Shown here piece by piece: positions 9,020 to 17,962 of a stretch of DNA of 64,000 bases (within the stretch, counting starts at the first letter, position 1; every line of letters starts with the position of its first letter). The stretch covers positions 1 to 64,000 of the forward strand of contig QKJR01000003.1 of NCBI GenBank assembly GCA_003249215.1. Direction: 5' to 3'. This stretch comes from Rhodobacterales bacterium (GTDB lineage: Bacteria; Pseudomonadota; Alphaproteobacteria; Rhodobacterales; Rhodobacteraceae). The notes under the pieces are model-generated. The model ran no database searches. It was not told the DNA's origin and was given only the letters and a program-made list of their open reading frames with translations. The translations under genes and the position numbers were made by a program.

Positions 9020-9643
9020 ATGCGTGAATCCGATCTCTACGCCCCCGTCAAAACCTTCCTCGAGGGGCAGGGCTATGCCGTCAAATCCGAGATCGGCGCC
9101 TGTGATGTGATGGCGATCCGCGGCGACGAGCCGCCCCTCGTGGTCGAGCTGAAAACCAGCTTTTCGCTCGCGCTCATCTTTCAGGGCATCGACCGCCAGC
9201 GTCTCACCGATACCGTCTATGTTGCGGTGCCGAAATCCTCCGAGCGCGGCTGGAAGCTGCGCTACAAGGATATTCTCCACCTCTGCCGCCGCCTCGGGCT
9301 CGGCCTGCTCGCGGTCGATATCGCCGCCGCCACGGTCGAGGCGCATCTCGACCCGGCCCCCTACGCCCCACGCAAGAATACCCGGCGCCAGACCCGCCTC
9401 CTGCGCGAATTCGCCTGCCGGCAGGGTGACCCGAACACCGGCGGTACCACCGGCGTCAAACGCATCACCGCCTACCGTCAGGAGGCCGAACGCCTGCGCG
9501 CCCATCTGACCGAACACGGCCCCGCGCGCCCCGCGGATCTCGCCCGCGCGCTTGAAATCCCGCGCGCCCGGGCGATCCTCGCCGATAACCACTACGGCTG
9601 GTTCACCCGGATTTCGCGCGGGGTTTACGGCCTCGCGCCCTGA
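9020..9643 (+). CDS. DUF2161-type putative PD-(D/E)XK phosphodiesterase
   Basis: 207 residues resembling DUF2161 proteins, which are predicted PD-(D/E)XK-fold phosphodiesterases. The fold's active-site pattern is visible: E24 in KSEIG, D29 in CDVMAIRG, and E43-L-K45 in VVELKTS. A C-terminal winged-helix-like segment follows (about 150-205; [17 protein letters not shown]). It is divergent from the HNH gene (132 nt apart) and 85 nt upstream of murD in the same direction. Unlike the HNH gene, its GC content matches the rest of the chromosome, so it may be an older resident. No classical Shine-Dalgarno precedes ATG 9020; AGGG lies at about 9000. The substrate is unknown; DNA processing is an inference from the fold. 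Confidence 0.75.
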   Translation: MRESDLYAPVKTFLEGQGYAVKSEIGACDVMAIRGDEPPLVVELKTSFSLALIFQGIDRQRLTDTVYVAVPKSSERGWKLRYKDILHLCRRLGLGLLAVDIAAATVEAHLDPAPYAPRKNTRRQTRLLREFACRQGDPNTGGTTGVKRITAYRQEAERLRAHLTEHGPARPADLARALEIPRARAILADNHYGWFTRISRGVYGLAP

Positions 9644-9666
9644 TCGGGGCAAAACGCCCTTTCCCT

Positions 9667-9710
9667 TTCATCTGTGCCGAAATATCCCGGGGTGCGGGGC
9701 AGAGCCCCGC
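9667..9710. repeat. Interspersed intergenic repeat, copy 1 (family A, single arm)
   Basis: One arm ending in CCGAAATATCCCGGGG (to 9692), followed by the hairpin GCGGGGC-AGA-GCCCCGC (9694-9710). It is the same arm type as at 28022, 40155 and 58466 but without a facing partner. It lies between the DUF2161 gene and murD, immediately before the murD ribosome-binding site. Confidence 0.75.
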
Positions 9711-9728
9711 TTGCGAGAGGGATGCCAG

Positions 9729-11129
9729 ATGATACCGGTTCAGGGTTTTGCGGGAACGAAGGTTGCGGTTCTGGGGCTTGGCCGCTCGGGGCTCGCCACA
9801 GCGGCGGCGCTGGTTGCGGGCGGGGCGGAGCCGATCCTGTGGGACGACAGCCCCGAAGCGCGGGCGCGCGCCGAGGCGCAGGGCTACACCTGCCGCGATC
9901 TGAGCCGCGCGGGCGCCTTCGAGGATATCGGCTGCCTCGTGACCTCGCCCGGGATCCCGCATCTCTATCCGCGGCCCAATCCGATCATTGCCGCGGCGAT
10001 GGTGGCGGGCGTGCCGGTCGATAACGATATCGGGCTTTTCTTCCGCAGCTGGGCGACGTCTGAGTGGGACCATTTCGACGTGACGCCGCGCACGATCTGC
10101 GTGACCGGCTCGAACGGGAAATCCACCACCACGGCGCTCATTCACCACATCCTCGAACAGGCAGGGCGTCCGACGCAGATGGCGGGCAATATCGGCCGCG
10201 GGGTGCTCGATATCGACCCGGCGGTGGATGGCGAGGTGGTGGTGCTCGAACTGTCGTCCTATCAGACTGATCTCGCCCGCGCGCTGACCCCCGATGTCGC
10301 GGTTTTCACCAATCTCAGCCCCGACCACCTCGACCGCCACGGCGGTTCGGGCGGCTATTTTGCGGCCAAGCGCAGGCTTTTCGCCGAGGGCGGCCCCGAT
10401 CGTGCGGTGATCGGGGTCGACGAGCCCGAGGGCGTCTATCTGGCCAATCAAATCGCCATGGGGCGCGAGGATGACCGGCTGATCCGCGTCTCCTCGGCGC
10501 GGAAACTCGGCGACTACGGCTGGTCGGTCTTTGCCCGCAAGGGGTTCCTTTCGGAGTGGCGCAAGGGGCGGCAGGTCGCCTCGATCGACCTGCGCGAGGT
10601 GCGTGGCCTGCCCGGCGCGCATAACCACCAGAACGCCTGCGCCGCCTATGCCGCGACCCGCAGCCTCGGGATTGGCCCCAAGGTGATCGAAGAGGCGTTC
10701 CACAGCTTCGCAGGGCTCCCGCATCGGAGCCAGACCGTCGCGGAAAAGCGCGGCGTGCGCTATGTGAACGACAGCAAGGCGACCAATGTCGATGCGGCGG
10801 CCAAGGCGCTCGAGGCGTTTCAGAATATCCGCTGGATCGCCGGGGGCCTTGGTAAGGAGGGCGGGGTTTCGGCGCTCAAGCCGCTGCTTGGAACGGTGAA
10901 GAAGGCCTATTTCATCGGCCATTCGGGGCGCGATTTCGCGCTGGAACTCGCGCCGGTCGCGCATGAGATCTGTGAGACGATGGAGGCGGCGGTGGCCGCG
11001 GCGGCGCGCGATGCGGAAGGCGGTGATACCGTTCTGCTGGCCCCGGCCGCGGCGAGTTTCGACCAATATCCGAATTTCGAGAAGCGCGGCGAGCACTTCG
11101 CCGAGCTGGTGGCGGCGCTGCCGGGTTAA
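9729..11129 (+). CDS. murD: UDP-N-acetylmuramoylalanine--D-glutamate ligase MurD
   Basis: Adds D-glutamate to UDP-MurNAc-L-Ala. From ATG 9729 it is 466 residues. It begins with a Rossmann-like [15 protein letters not shown] block, then VTSPGIP, the ATP loop [11 protein letters not shown] and the ELSSYQ and LSPDHLDRH motifs, and ends with the C-terminal [11 protein letters not shown] block. The start is chosen because GAGAGGG at 9715-9721 sits 7 nt upstream. The frame is open further upstream, but that would overlap the DUF2161 gene. The stop overlaps the convergent chrA stop by 3 nt (TTAA shared). The gene stands alone here, between two inserted gene groups, so it may depend on read-through or its own promoter. 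Confidence 0.97.
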   Translation: MIPVQGFAGTKVAVLGLGRSGLATAAALVAGGAEPILWDDSPEARARAEAQGYTCRDLSRAGAFEDIGCLVTSPGIPHLYPRPNPIIAAAMVAGVPVDNDIGLFFRSWATSEWDHFDVTPRTICVTGSNGKSTTTALIHHILEQAGRPTQMAGNIGRGVLDIDPAVDGEVVVLELSSYQTDLARALTPDVAVFTNLSPDHLDRHGGSGGYFAAKRRLFAEGGPDRAVIGVDEPEGVYLANQIAMGREDDRLIRVSSARKLGDYGWSVFARKGFLSEWRKGRQVASIDLREVRGLPGAHNHQNACAAYAATRSLGIGPKVIEEAFHSFAGLPHRSQTVAEKRGVRYVNDSKATNVDAAAKALEAFQNIRWIAGGLGKEGGVSALKPLLGTVKKAYFIGHSGRDFALELAPVAHEICETMEAAVAAAARDAEGGDTVLLAPAAASFDQYPNFEKRGEHFAELVAALPG

Positions 11130-12256
11130 AGCAGCACCGCGCCGCCCGCGGCCCCGAGCGCCACGAGCGCGATGGGAGGCAGCCGGGTGGCGAAGGCGAG
11201 CAGCGTGAGACCGGCGGCGAGCGCGAGGTGCCAGGACCCGGTCAGCGCATGGGGCAGGATCTGGGTGAACCAGGCCGCCGCCAGCACGCCGACCACCGCC
11301 GCATTGACGCAAGCGACCGCCGCGCCCAGCCGCTCGATCCGGCGCAGCCGCGCCCAGAGCGGCAAAGCGAAGGCCATGAGCGCGAAGCCCGGCGCGAAGA
11401 TCGCGAGGGTGGCGATCAGCGCGCCGGGGATACCGCCGGTCAGCCCGCCGAGATAGCTCGCGAAGGTGAAGAGCGGCCCGGGCATCGCCTGCGCGAGGCC
11501 GTAACCCGCGAGAAATTCGCCGGGGGCGATGCCCGGCAGCGCCTCGTGCAGAAGCGGCAGGACGACGTGACCGCCGCCGAAGACGAGCGCCCCCGCGCCG
11601 AGATAGGGCCGGGCGAAGGGCAGGGCAGCGAGGCAGAGGATCAGCAGGGCGAGGGCTGCGGCCAGCAGGAAACGCGGCCGGGCCGGGGGGCGCGGGGCGG
11701 GCGGCTTGCCGCCCGCCCCGCGCGGGTCCGCGCCGACAAGGCGCGGAAAGAGCGCGCCGAAGGCTGCGGCCGCGGCCAGAACCGCGATCTGCAGGCCGGT
11801 CGCCGGGGCCGCCAAGAGCAAAGCGGCGCAGATCAGGGCGAGCGCACGGCGCGGCAGGTCCGGGCAGAGCGCGCGGGCCATCCCCCAGAGCGCCTGAGCC
11901 ACGACCGCCACGGCCACGAGCTGCAATCCTTCGAGCGCGCCCGCGATCCAGCCGCCCGGCGCCCCGAGCGCGAAGCTCCCGGCCGCCGCCATCAGGAGTG
12001 CGGAGGGCAGGGTGAAACCGAGAAACGCCGCAAGCGCCCCCGCCGCGCCACCGCGCCTGAGCCCGATCGCGAACCCGAGTTGCGAGCTCGCCGGCCCCGG
12101 CAGGAATTGCGCAAGCCCCGTCAGCTCGGCGAACTCCGCCTCGGAGAGCCAGCCGAGCCGGGTCACGAAGCGGGCGCGGAAATAGCCGATATGGGCGGTC
12201 GGGCCGCCGAAACTCGTGAGCCCGAGCCGCAGGAATTCCACAAAGATCGCAATCAT
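11126..12256 (-). CDS. chrA: Chromate transporter-like protein ChrA (two-domain CHR family)
   Basis: Membrane protein of the CHR family; members export chromate or related oxyanions by ion antiport. It contains two homologous halves. The first has [10 protein letters not shown] followed by [12 protein letters not shown] (about 14-70), and the second has [10 protein letters not shown] followed by [13 protein letters not shown] (about 205-250). Ten or more hydrophobic segments are visible. ATG 12256 gives 376 residues starting directly with the conserved [15 protein letters not shown] block. The frame is open to 12394, but the extra residues are not typical of the family. It is oriented against the dcw genes and shares stop-codon bases with murD. 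True substrate unproven; many CHR members are not tied to chromate resistance. Confidence 0.88.
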   Translation of the reverse strand: MIAIFVEFLRLGLTSFGGPTAHIGYFRARFVTRLGWLSEAEFAELTGLAQFLPGPASSQLGFAIGLRRGGAAGALAAFLGFTLPSALLMAAAGSFALGAPGGWIAGALEGLQLVAVAVVAQALWGMARALCPDLPRRALALICAALLLAAPATGLQIAVLAAAAAFGALFPRLVGADPRGAGGKPPAPRPPARPRFLLAAALALLILCLAALPFARPYLGAGALVFGGGHVVLPLLHEALPGIAPGEFLAGYGLAQAMPGPLFTFASYLGGLTGGIPGALIATLAIFAPGFALMAFALPLWARLRRIERLGAAVACVNAAVVGVLAAAWFTQILPHALTGSWHLALAAGLTLLAFATRLPPIALVALGAAGGAVLL

Positions 12257-12523
12257 CCCGCCCGTTTCCCCGCAGCCGCCCGTCGGGCTCTCCTGCCACC
12301 CGCAGATGACAGCTTCCCGACAAAACCGGCTCGGCGCCACCACGGAGGTGACACGGAGCGCGAAAATTCGCGCCTGCCCCGGCCAAACCCCCAATATCTT
12401 GCGGCAAATCGGCGTGAGGGCGCGGGTTCGGCCGATGTTCCCCTAGGCAGCCGCCGCGCATTGGGGTAGAGTTTTTACAGACCCGGAAAACCGGGCATCC
12501 CGAGGCAGTGACGCAGTAGGCCC
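12257..12523. promoter_or_regulatory. Divergent intergenic region chrA / ftsW
   Basis: 267 nt with no supported gene. It must hold promoters for both chrA and the ftsW-murG-murC block. A small perfect hairpin CCCGG-AAAA-CCGGG lies at 12482-12495, 28 nt before the ftsW ATG, and may be part of its leader. No convincing -35/-10 pair could be picked by eye. Confidence 0.4.
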
Positions 12524-13690
12524 ATGACAGAGATGGTTTTCGGCACCGTTCCGGTGCGGACGGTGGACCCGATTCTTCCCCGCTGGTGGCGGACGATCGA
12601 CAAATGGGCGCTCGGCGCCATCCTGATGCTCTTCGGGGTGGGGATGCTTCTGGGCCTCGCGGCTTCGGTGCCGCTGGCCGAAAAGAACGGGCTCGAGGCC
12701 TTCTATTACGTCAAGCGGCAGGCCTTCTTCGGCACGCTCGCGCTCGGTGCGGCACTCGGCATCTCGATGCTGAGCCCGACGCAGGTGCGCCGCCTCGGGG
12801 TGATCGGCTTTGCCTTCGCCTTCGCCGCCATCCTCGCGCTGCCCTTCATCGGCACCGATTTCGGCAAGGGGGCTGTGCGCTGGTTCAGCTTCGGCTTCGC
12901 CTCGGTGCAGCCCTCGGAATTCCTCAAGCCCGGTTTCGTGATCATCGCCGCCTGGTTCATCGCCGCGGCGCATGAGGTGGGCGGCCCTCCGGGGCGGCTC
13001 TATTCCTTCCTGCTGACCTGCATCATCGTCGTGGCGCTCGCGCTGCAGCCCGATTTCGGGCAGGCCTCGCTCGTGCTCTTCTCCTGGATGGTGATGTATT
13101 TCATCGGCGGCGCGCCGATCACGCTTCTGGTCGGCATCGGCGGTCTGACCGCGGCGGGTGGGCTCTTCGCCTATAACATGTCCGAGCACTTCGCCCGCCG
13201 GATCAACGGCTTCCTGTCGACCGAAATCGACCCGCGCACGCAGATCGGTTACGCCACCAACGCGATTCAGGAGGGCGGCTTCTTCGGCGTCGGCGTCGGC
13301 GAGGGCACGGTGAAATGGTCGCTGCCCGATGCGCATACCGATTTCATCATCGCCGTCGCGGCCGAGGAATACGGGCTCATCCTCGTGCTCTGTATCATCG
13401 CGCTTTACGCCGTGGTCGTCGTGCGCTCGCTGCTGCGGCTGATGCGCGAGCGCGATCCGTTCACGCGGCTTGCCGGCGCCGGTCTCGCCTGTGCCTTCGG
13501 GGTTCAGGCGCTGATCAACATGGGGGTGGCGGTGCGGCTTCTGCCCGCCAAGGGGATGACGCTGCCCTTCGTGAGCTATGGCGGCTCGTCGGTCATTGCC
13601 TCGGGGATTGCCGTGGGGATGCTGCTCGCGCTGACCCGCACGCGCCCGCAGGGGCAGATCTCCGACATCCTTTCGCATCGGGGGCACTGA
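12524..13690 (+). CDS. ftsW: Septal peptidoglycan glycosyltransferase FtsW (SEDS family)
   Basis: Polytopic inner-membrane glycosyltransferase that polymerises lipid II at the septum with FtsI. It has 388 residues and about ten transmembrane segments. SEDS landmarks are present: [19 protein letters not shown], then the long periplasmic-loop block [15 protein letters not shown] and [14 protein letters not shown], and finally [15 protein letters not shown] near the C-terminus. ATG 12524 is preceded only by a weak AGG. The stop overlaps the murG start (TGATG). It is the first gene of an ftsW-murG-murC block that follows the chrA insertion. Confidence 0.97.
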   Translation: MTEMVFGTVPVRTVDPILPRWWRTIDKWALGAILMLFGVGMLLGLAASVPLAEKNGLEAFYYVKRQAFFGTLALGAALGISMLSPTQVRRLGVIGFAFAFAAILALPFIGTDFGKGAVRWFSFGFASVQPSEFLKPGFVIIAAWFIAAAHEVGGPPGRLYSFLLTCIIVVALALQPDFGQASLVLFSWMVMYFIGGAPITLLVGIGGLTAAGGLFAYNMSEHFARRINGFLSTEIDPRTQIGYATNAIQEGGFFGVGVGEGTVKWSLPDAHTDFIIAVAAEEYGLILVLCIIALYAVVVVRSLLRLMRERDPFTRLAGAGLACAFGVQALINMGVAVRLLPAKGMTLPFVSYGGSSVIASGIAVGMLLALTRTRPQGQISDILSHRGH

Positions 13691-14793
13691 TGAACGCCGC
13701 CAAGCCGCCGCTTCTGCTGATCGCCGCCGGGGGCACCGGGGGGCATATGTTCCCCGCGCAGGCGCTGGCCGAGACGATGGTGCGCAAGGGCTGGCGGGTG
13801 AAACTCTCGACGGATGCGCGCGGGGCGCGCTATGCGGGGGGCTTTCCGCATGTCGTCGAGGTGGAAGAGGTCGCTTCGGCCACCTTCGCGCGGGGTGGGG
13901 CACTTGCGAAACTCGCCGTGCCGTTCCGGATTGTGGGCGGGGTCATCTCGGCGGTGATGCGCAGCCTGTCGGACCGGCCGCGCGTGGTGGTGGGCTTTGG
14001 CGGCTATCCGACGATCCCGGCGCTTTCGGCGGCGCAGGTGCTGCGCATTCCCTCGGCCATCCATGAACAAAACGGCGTGATGGGCAAGGTCAACCGGGTC
14101 TTCGCCAAACATGTCAGCGCCTTCGCCTGCGGCACCTGGCCGACCGACCTGCCCGAGGGCGTGCAGGGCATCCACACCGGCAATCCGGTGCGCGGCGCGG
14201 TGATCGAGCGCGCGGCCGCCCCCTATATCTCGCCCGGCGATTATCCGATGTCGGTTCTTGTGATCGGCGGGAGCCAAGGCGCGCGGATCCTCTCGGATGT
14301 GGTGCCCGCCGCGCTCGCGGCGCTGCCGCCTGCACTGCGCGCCCATCTGCGCGTGGCCCATCAGGCGCGCGAGGAGGATATGGCCCGCGTGACCGAGGCC
14401 TATCAGGCCGCAGGCATCGACGCCGAGGTGAAGAGCTTCTTCAATGATGTTCCGCGGCGGCTCTCGGAATGTCAGCTCGTGATCTCGCGCTCGGGCGCCT
14501 CGTCGGTGGCCGATATCTCGATCGTCGGGCGGCCCTCGATCCTCATTCCCTTCGCCGCCGCGACCGGCGATCACCAGAGTGCCAATGCCCGCGGACTGGT
14601 CGAGGCGGGCGCCGCGATCCTGATCCCCGAGGCCGCCTTGACCCCCGAGGCGCTGGCCTCGCAGGTCGCCCTCGTGCTGGACAATCCGGACGGGGCGTTG
14701 CAAATGGCGCTTTCCGCTCTGCGCTACGGTCTGCCGGATGCCACGCAGCGGCTCGTCGAAATCGTTGAGAACCTAGCAGGACTACCGTCATGA
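13690..14793 (+). CDS. murG: UDP-N-acetylglucosamine--N-acetylmuramyl-(pentapeptide) pyrophosphoryl-undecaprenol GlcNAc transferase MurG
   Basis: Peripheral GT-B glycosyltransferase that converts lipid I to lipid II. ATG 13690 (overlapping the ftsW stop) gives 367 residues. The N-terminal G loop [10 protein letters not shown] lies at about 14-23. It is followed by [21 protein letters not shown], the C-domain loop VIGGSQGAR and the UDP-GlcNAc-binding block [12 protein letters not shown]. The order and spacing are standard for MurG. The frame is open to 13315 upstream but only inside ftsW, so that extension is rejected. It overlaps murC by 4 nt (ATGA). Confidence 0.97.
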   Translation: MNAAKPPLLLIAAGGTGGHMFPAQALAETMVRKGWRVKLSTDARGARYAGGFPHVVEVEEVASATFARGGALAKLAVPFRIVGGVISAVMRSLSDRPRVVVGFGGYPTIPALSAAQVLRIPSAIHEQNGVMGKVNRVFAKHVSAFACGTWPTDLPEGVQGIHTGNPVRGAVIERAAAPYISPGDYPMSVLVIGGSQGARILSDVVPAALAALPPALRAHLRVAHQAREEDMARVTEAYQAAGIDAEVKSFFNDVPRRLSECQLVISRSGASSVADISIVGRPSILIPFAAATGDHQSANARGLVEAGAAILIPEAALTPEALASQVALVLDNPDGALQMALSALRYGLPDATQRLVEIVENLAGLPS

Positions 14794-16211
14794 GTGCCGC
14801 CGCCACCAAGCTTCCCGGGGAACTGGGCCCCATCCATTTTGTGGGCATCGGCGGCATCGGCATGTCGGGCATCGCCGAAGTGCTGATGACGCAGGGGTTC
14901 TCGGTGCAGGGCTCGGATGCGAAGGCGTCAAAAATCACCGACCGGCTGGTCGAACTCGGAGCCACCTTCTTCGAGGGCCAGCGCGCGGAAAATATCGGTG
15001 CGGCCGCGGTCGTCGTGATTTCCTCGGCGATCAAACCGGGCAACCCGGAACTCGAGGAGGCGCGCAAGCGTGGCCTGCCGGTGGTGCGCCGCGCCGAGAT
15101 GCTCGCCGAACTCATGCGCCTGCGCTCGAACATCGCGATCGCCGGCACCCATGGCAAGACCACGACCACGACGATGGTCGCGACGCTCTTGGACAAGGGC
15201 GGGTTCGACCCGACCGTGATCAATGGCGGGATCATCCATGCCTATGGCTCGAACGCGCGCGCGGGTGCGGGCGAATGGATGGTGGTCGAGGCCGATGAAT
15301 CGGACGGCTCCTTCAACCGCCTGCCCGCGACGATCGCCATCGTCACCAATATCGACCCCGAGCATATGGAGCACTGGGGCAGCTTCGAGGCCTTGCGCAA
15401 GGGCTTCTATGATTTCGTCTCGAACATCCCGTTCTACGGGCTCGCCGTCTGCTGCACCGATCACCCCGAGGTGCAGGCGCTGGTCGGCAAGATCACCGAT
15501 CGCCGCGTCGTGACCTTCGGCTTCAACGCCCAGGCCGATGTGCGCGCCGTCAACCTGACCTTCGAGAAGGGCGTTGCGCAGTTCGACATTCAGCTCCGCT
15601 CCGAGGGTGAGGGCTCGGTGATCGAGGGCTGCACCCTGCCGATGCCGGGCGATCACAACGTGTCGAACTGCCTCGCGGCGGTGGCCGTCGCGCGTCACCT
15701 CGGCATGAAGAAAGACGAGATCCGCGCGGCGCTCGCCAATTTCGGCGGCGTGAACCGGCGCTTCACCAAGGTGGGCGAGGTGCTGGGCGGCGTCACCGTG
15801 ATCGACGATTACGGCCACCACCCGGTCGAGATCGCGGCCGTGCTGCGCGCCGCGCGTCAGGCCGTGTCCGGCACGCCGGGCGCCCGTGTCATCGCTGTCC
15901 ATCAGCCGCACCGCTACACCCGCCTGCATTCGCTCTTTGACGATTTCTGCACCTGTTTCAACGAGGCCGATGTGGTCGCCATCGCCGAGGTCTATGCCGC
16001 GGGCGAGGATCCGATCCCGGGCGCCTCGCGCGACGATCTCGTGGCCGGGCTCATCCGCCACGGCCACCGCCATGCCCGCGCGATCCTGTCCGAGGAAGAC
16101 CTTGCGCGCCTCGTGCGCGAACAGGCACGGCCGGGCGATATCGTCGTTTGCCTTGGCGCGGGGACGATTTCGGCCTGGGCCAATGGCCTGCCCGCCAAAT
16201 TGGGGAATTGA
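14790..16211 (+). CDS. murC: UDP-N-acetylmuramate--L-alanine ligase MurC
   Basis: First Mur ligase, adding L-alanine to UDP-MurNAc. It is 473 residues, standard length. The N-terminal UDP-binding domain opens with [15 protein letters not shown], and the ATP loop [11 protein letters not shown] follows at about residues 117-127. The metal/ATP block [21 protein letters not shown] and the C-terminal [10 protein letters not shown] and HQPHRYTR motifs are all intact. It overlaps murG by 4 nt and is followed after 27 nt by a small DUF2484 gene, the usual neighbour in this order. Confidence 0.98.
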   Translation: MSAAATKLPGELGPIHFVGIGGIGMSGIAEVLMTQGFSVQGSDAKASKITDRLVELGATFFEGQRAENIGAAAVVVISSAIKPGNPELEEARKRGLPVVRRAEMLAELMRLRSNIAIAGTHGKTTTTTMVATLLDKGGFDPTVINGGIIHAYGSNARAGAGEWMVVEADESDGSFNRLPATIAIVTNIDPEHMEHWGSFEALRKGFYDFVSNIPFYGLAVCCTDHPEVQALVGKITDRRVVTFGFNAQADVRAVNLTFEKGVAQFDIQLRSEGEGSVIEGCTLPMPGDHNVSNCLAAVAVARHLGMKKDEIRAALANFGGVNRRFTKVGEVLGGVTVIDDYGHHPVEIAAVLRAARQAVSGTPGARVIAVHQPHRYTRLHSLFDDFCTCFNEADVVAIAEVYAAGEDPIPGASRDDLVAGLIRHGHRHARAILSEEDLARLVREQARPGDIVVCLGAGTISAWANGLPAKLGN

Positions 16212-16238
16212 GATGACCCGCACACCGGAGCGCCGCCC

Positions 16239-16487
16239 ATGCTGAGCCCCTCGCTGATCGCCGCCGCCCTCTGGGCCGTCGTCGCGACGGGGATCGCGCT
16301 CGGTCCGCGCCGGTTCCACTGGCCCGCAGCCTGGGCACTGATCGTGACCGGCGTGCCGATCGTGGGCTGGGTCACCTATCAGAACGGGCCACTCGTTGGC
16401 TTGCTGGTGCTCGCCGGTGGGCTCTCGGTCCTGCGCTGGCCGGTGAAATACCTGCTCGCCGCTCTGCGCGGCGAGGGCGGCAAGTAA
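16239..16487 (+). CDS. DUF2484 family small membrane protein
   Basis: 82 residues with two to three hydrophobic segments (about 2-20, 27-45 and 48-65) and the pattern LGPRRFHWPAAW, as in DUF2484 proteins found after murC in Rhodobacterales. GGAG at 16227-16230 precedes ATG 16239 by 8 nt. It lies 27 nt after murC in the same direction and is likely co-transcribed. Function unknown; the position suggests a role at the cell envelope, but that is an inference. Confidence 0.75.
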   Translation: MLSPSLIAAALWAVVATGIALGPRRFHWPAAWALIVTGVPIVGWVTYQNGPLVGLLVLAGGLSVLRWPVKYLLAALRGEGGK

Positions 16488-16508
16488 ACCCCCGCCGCCC
16501 GGTCACTC

Positions 16509-16808
16509 TTAGTCGCGATAGACCTGATCGACCGCCGCCGGATAGGGCGCGGGGTGATCGTCGGTCACGGCGCGTCGCGCCGCCTCGGGGTCCATCGACG
16601 GGCTTGCGGGGCGTTCGATCGGCGGGGCGCGGCGCATCCTGCGCGCGACCCAGAGGCCAAGCGGCGCACCGACCACCACCCCGATCAGTGCGGCGACGGC
16701 GAAGAGCTGCCAGAGCACGAGGCCGAGGGCGAGGCCCAGAATGACGACGATGCCGGCGAAGACAGAGACCGAGATCGGAACCACGGTCGAGCGGAGAGGG
16801 GCAATCAT
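16509..16808 (-). CDS. Small two-segment membrane protein, function unknown
   Basis: 99 residues from ATG 16808, which has AAAGGA 6 nt upstream. Longer in-frame starts to 17045 lack a ribosome-binding site and would cover the promoter region of the transglutaminase gene. Two adjacent hydrophobic segments (about 10-30 and 34-52) are followed by a basic ARRMRRAP stop-transfer and a polar Pro-rich tail of about 45 residues. I do not recognise a family. It is convergent with the DUF2484 gene (21 nt apart) and divergent from the transglutaminase gene. Confidence 0.6.
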   Translation of the reverse strand: MIAPLRSTVVPISVSVFAGIVVILGLALGLVLWQLFAVAALIGVVVGAPLGLWVARRMRRAPPIERPASPSMDPEAARRAVTDDHPAPYPAAVDQVYRD

Positions 16809-16958
16809 GGAATGTCCTTTCGCGGGTTGAGGGTTCGGAGGTCTGTGCGGATCCAACGCAGCCGGGCCCCCGGGGTTCCCCTGTCGGGTCCGCTCGGGCC
16901 GGGGCGCGGCCGTCCAGACTGCGAAAATCTGATGACAGCGCCCTGAAGCTCGCCTAAC

Positions 16959-16975
16959 ATGCTGCAGTGCAGCAT
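16959..16975. promoter_or_regulatory. Palindrome with CTGC-N3-GCAG core upstream of the transglutaminase gene
   Basis: ATGCTGCA-G-TGCAGCAT is a perfect inverted repeat with a one-base centre and contains CTGC-AGT-GCAG. As I recall it, CTGC-N3/4-GCAG has been described as the target of the polyhydroxybutyrate regulator PhaR in Rhodobacter. Immediately downstream are three copies of TGCGAGA (16976-16982, 16990-16996, 17000-17006). The site lies 45 nt before the transglutaminase ATG and 150 nt before the small membrane protein gene. Confidence 0.4.
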
Positions 16976-17019
16976 TGCGAGAGCCGCATTGCGAGAATAT
17001 GCGAGAATAGGGGCCTTTC

Positions 17020-17862
17020 ATGCGTTTTTCGGTCCGACACCTCACCCGCTACAATTATTCCGAGCCGATCCGGCTCGGGCCCCATCTGCTGCGGCTCACC
17101 CCGCGCGGGGGGGCGGCCTCGGGGGGCGGCACGCTGATCGCGCAGGATCTGAGCGTGACGCCCGCACCGGCGGCGCGCGAAGAGGCCCGCGGCGCCGATG
17201 GCAGCCCCTTCACGCGGCTCGAATTCGCGGGCGAGACGCGGGTCTTTGCGGTCGAGAGCCGCTTCACCTTCGACACCGCCGCGCCCGAGCCGCTCGTCCT
17301 GCCCTTGCCGGGCCTGCCCTGGGCGGCGCCGGGCCTGCCCGAGACGCTCGGGCCCGGGCAGGGCCGCGATGCGGTCGATCCCGAGGTGGCGCGGTTTTCC
17401 GATGCGCTGATGCGCCGCGCGGGCGGCCAATCCGCGACCTTCCTCGCCACGCTCACGGCCGAGCTCTTCACCCGCACCGACCGCCATATCCGCCCCTCGG
17501 GCTATGCCCAGAGCGCGGCCGAGACGCTGATCACCGCGCGTGGCGCCTGCCGCGACATCGCGGTCCTGTTCATCGCGGCGGTGCGCGCGCAAGGGATGCC
17601 CGCACGCTTCGTCTCGGGCTATCAGGCGCGGGCCGAGAGCGTGGACGGCAAGCGCCATCTGCATGCCTGGCCCGAGGTCTATATTCCCGGCACCGGCTGG
17701 CGGGGTTTCGATCCGACCCATGGCCTGCCGGTGACCGATGGCCATGTGGCCCTTTGCGCCGCGGCCGATCAGCTCGGCACGATGCCGATCGAGGGCGGCT
17801 TCTGGGGCGGGAACGTCACCTCGACACTCGAGTATTCGGTCGAGATCACGGCGGAAGGGTGA
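17020..17862 (+). CDS. Transglutaminase-like cysteine protease family protein
   Basis: 280 residues. The N-terminal third (1-90) is the beta-rich region that precedes the catalytic domain in bacterial transglutaminase-like proteins (MRFSVRHLTRYNYSEPI). The papain-like triad is complete: C177 in ARGACRDIA, H215 in HLHAWPEV and D231 in GFDPTHG. No signal peptide is evident, so it is probably cytoplasmic. Such proteins are usually predicted peptidases; the substrate is unknown. It sits between murC and murB but has its own leader with a palindrome and short repeats, and is followed by a strong hairpin, so it appears to be an independent transcription unit. Confidence 0.85.
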   Translation: MRFSVRHLTRYNYSEPIRLGPHLLRLTPRGGAASGGGTLIAQDLSVTPAPAAREEARGADGSPFTRLEFAGETRVFAVESRFTFDTAAPEPLVLPLPGLPWAAPGLPETLGPGQGRDAVDPEVARFSDALMRRAGGQSATFLATLTAELFTRTDRHIRPSGYAQSAAETLITARGACRDIAVLFIAAVRAQGMPARFVSGYQARAESVDGKRHLHAWPEVYIPGTGWRGFDPTHGLPVTDGHVALCAAADQLGTMPIEGGFWGGNVTSTLEYSVEITAEG

Positions 17863-17880
17863 GCGGGCGGGTGTGACGGG

Positions 17881-17916
17881 GCGGGGGCGGCGCCTGCCCG
17901 AAGGCGCCGCCCCCGC
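17881..17916. terminator. GC-rich hairpin after the transglutaminase gene
   Basis: GCGGGGGCGGCGCC (17881-17894) and GGCGCCGCCCCCGC (17903-17916) form a perfect 14-bp stem with an 8-nt loop, 19 nt after the stop codon. There is no T run, so it may act as a Rho-aided or RNA-protecting 3' structure rather than a classical intrinsic terminator. Confidence 0.5.
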
Positions 17917-17962
17917 CGCCCGCGCCCTTGCCCCGGCGCGCGCGCGCGGCTAAGTCCGGGCC

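Noticed and set aside
7907-9643. Prophage or transposon as the source of the mraY-murD insertion
   Set aside because: No integrase, transposase, terminal inverted repeat, target duplication or attachment-site repeat could be seen around it.
9603-12461. Minus-strand open frame (952 codons) opposite murD and overlapping chrA
   Set aside because: Spans unrelated genes in a different frame from chrA; composition is shadow-like.
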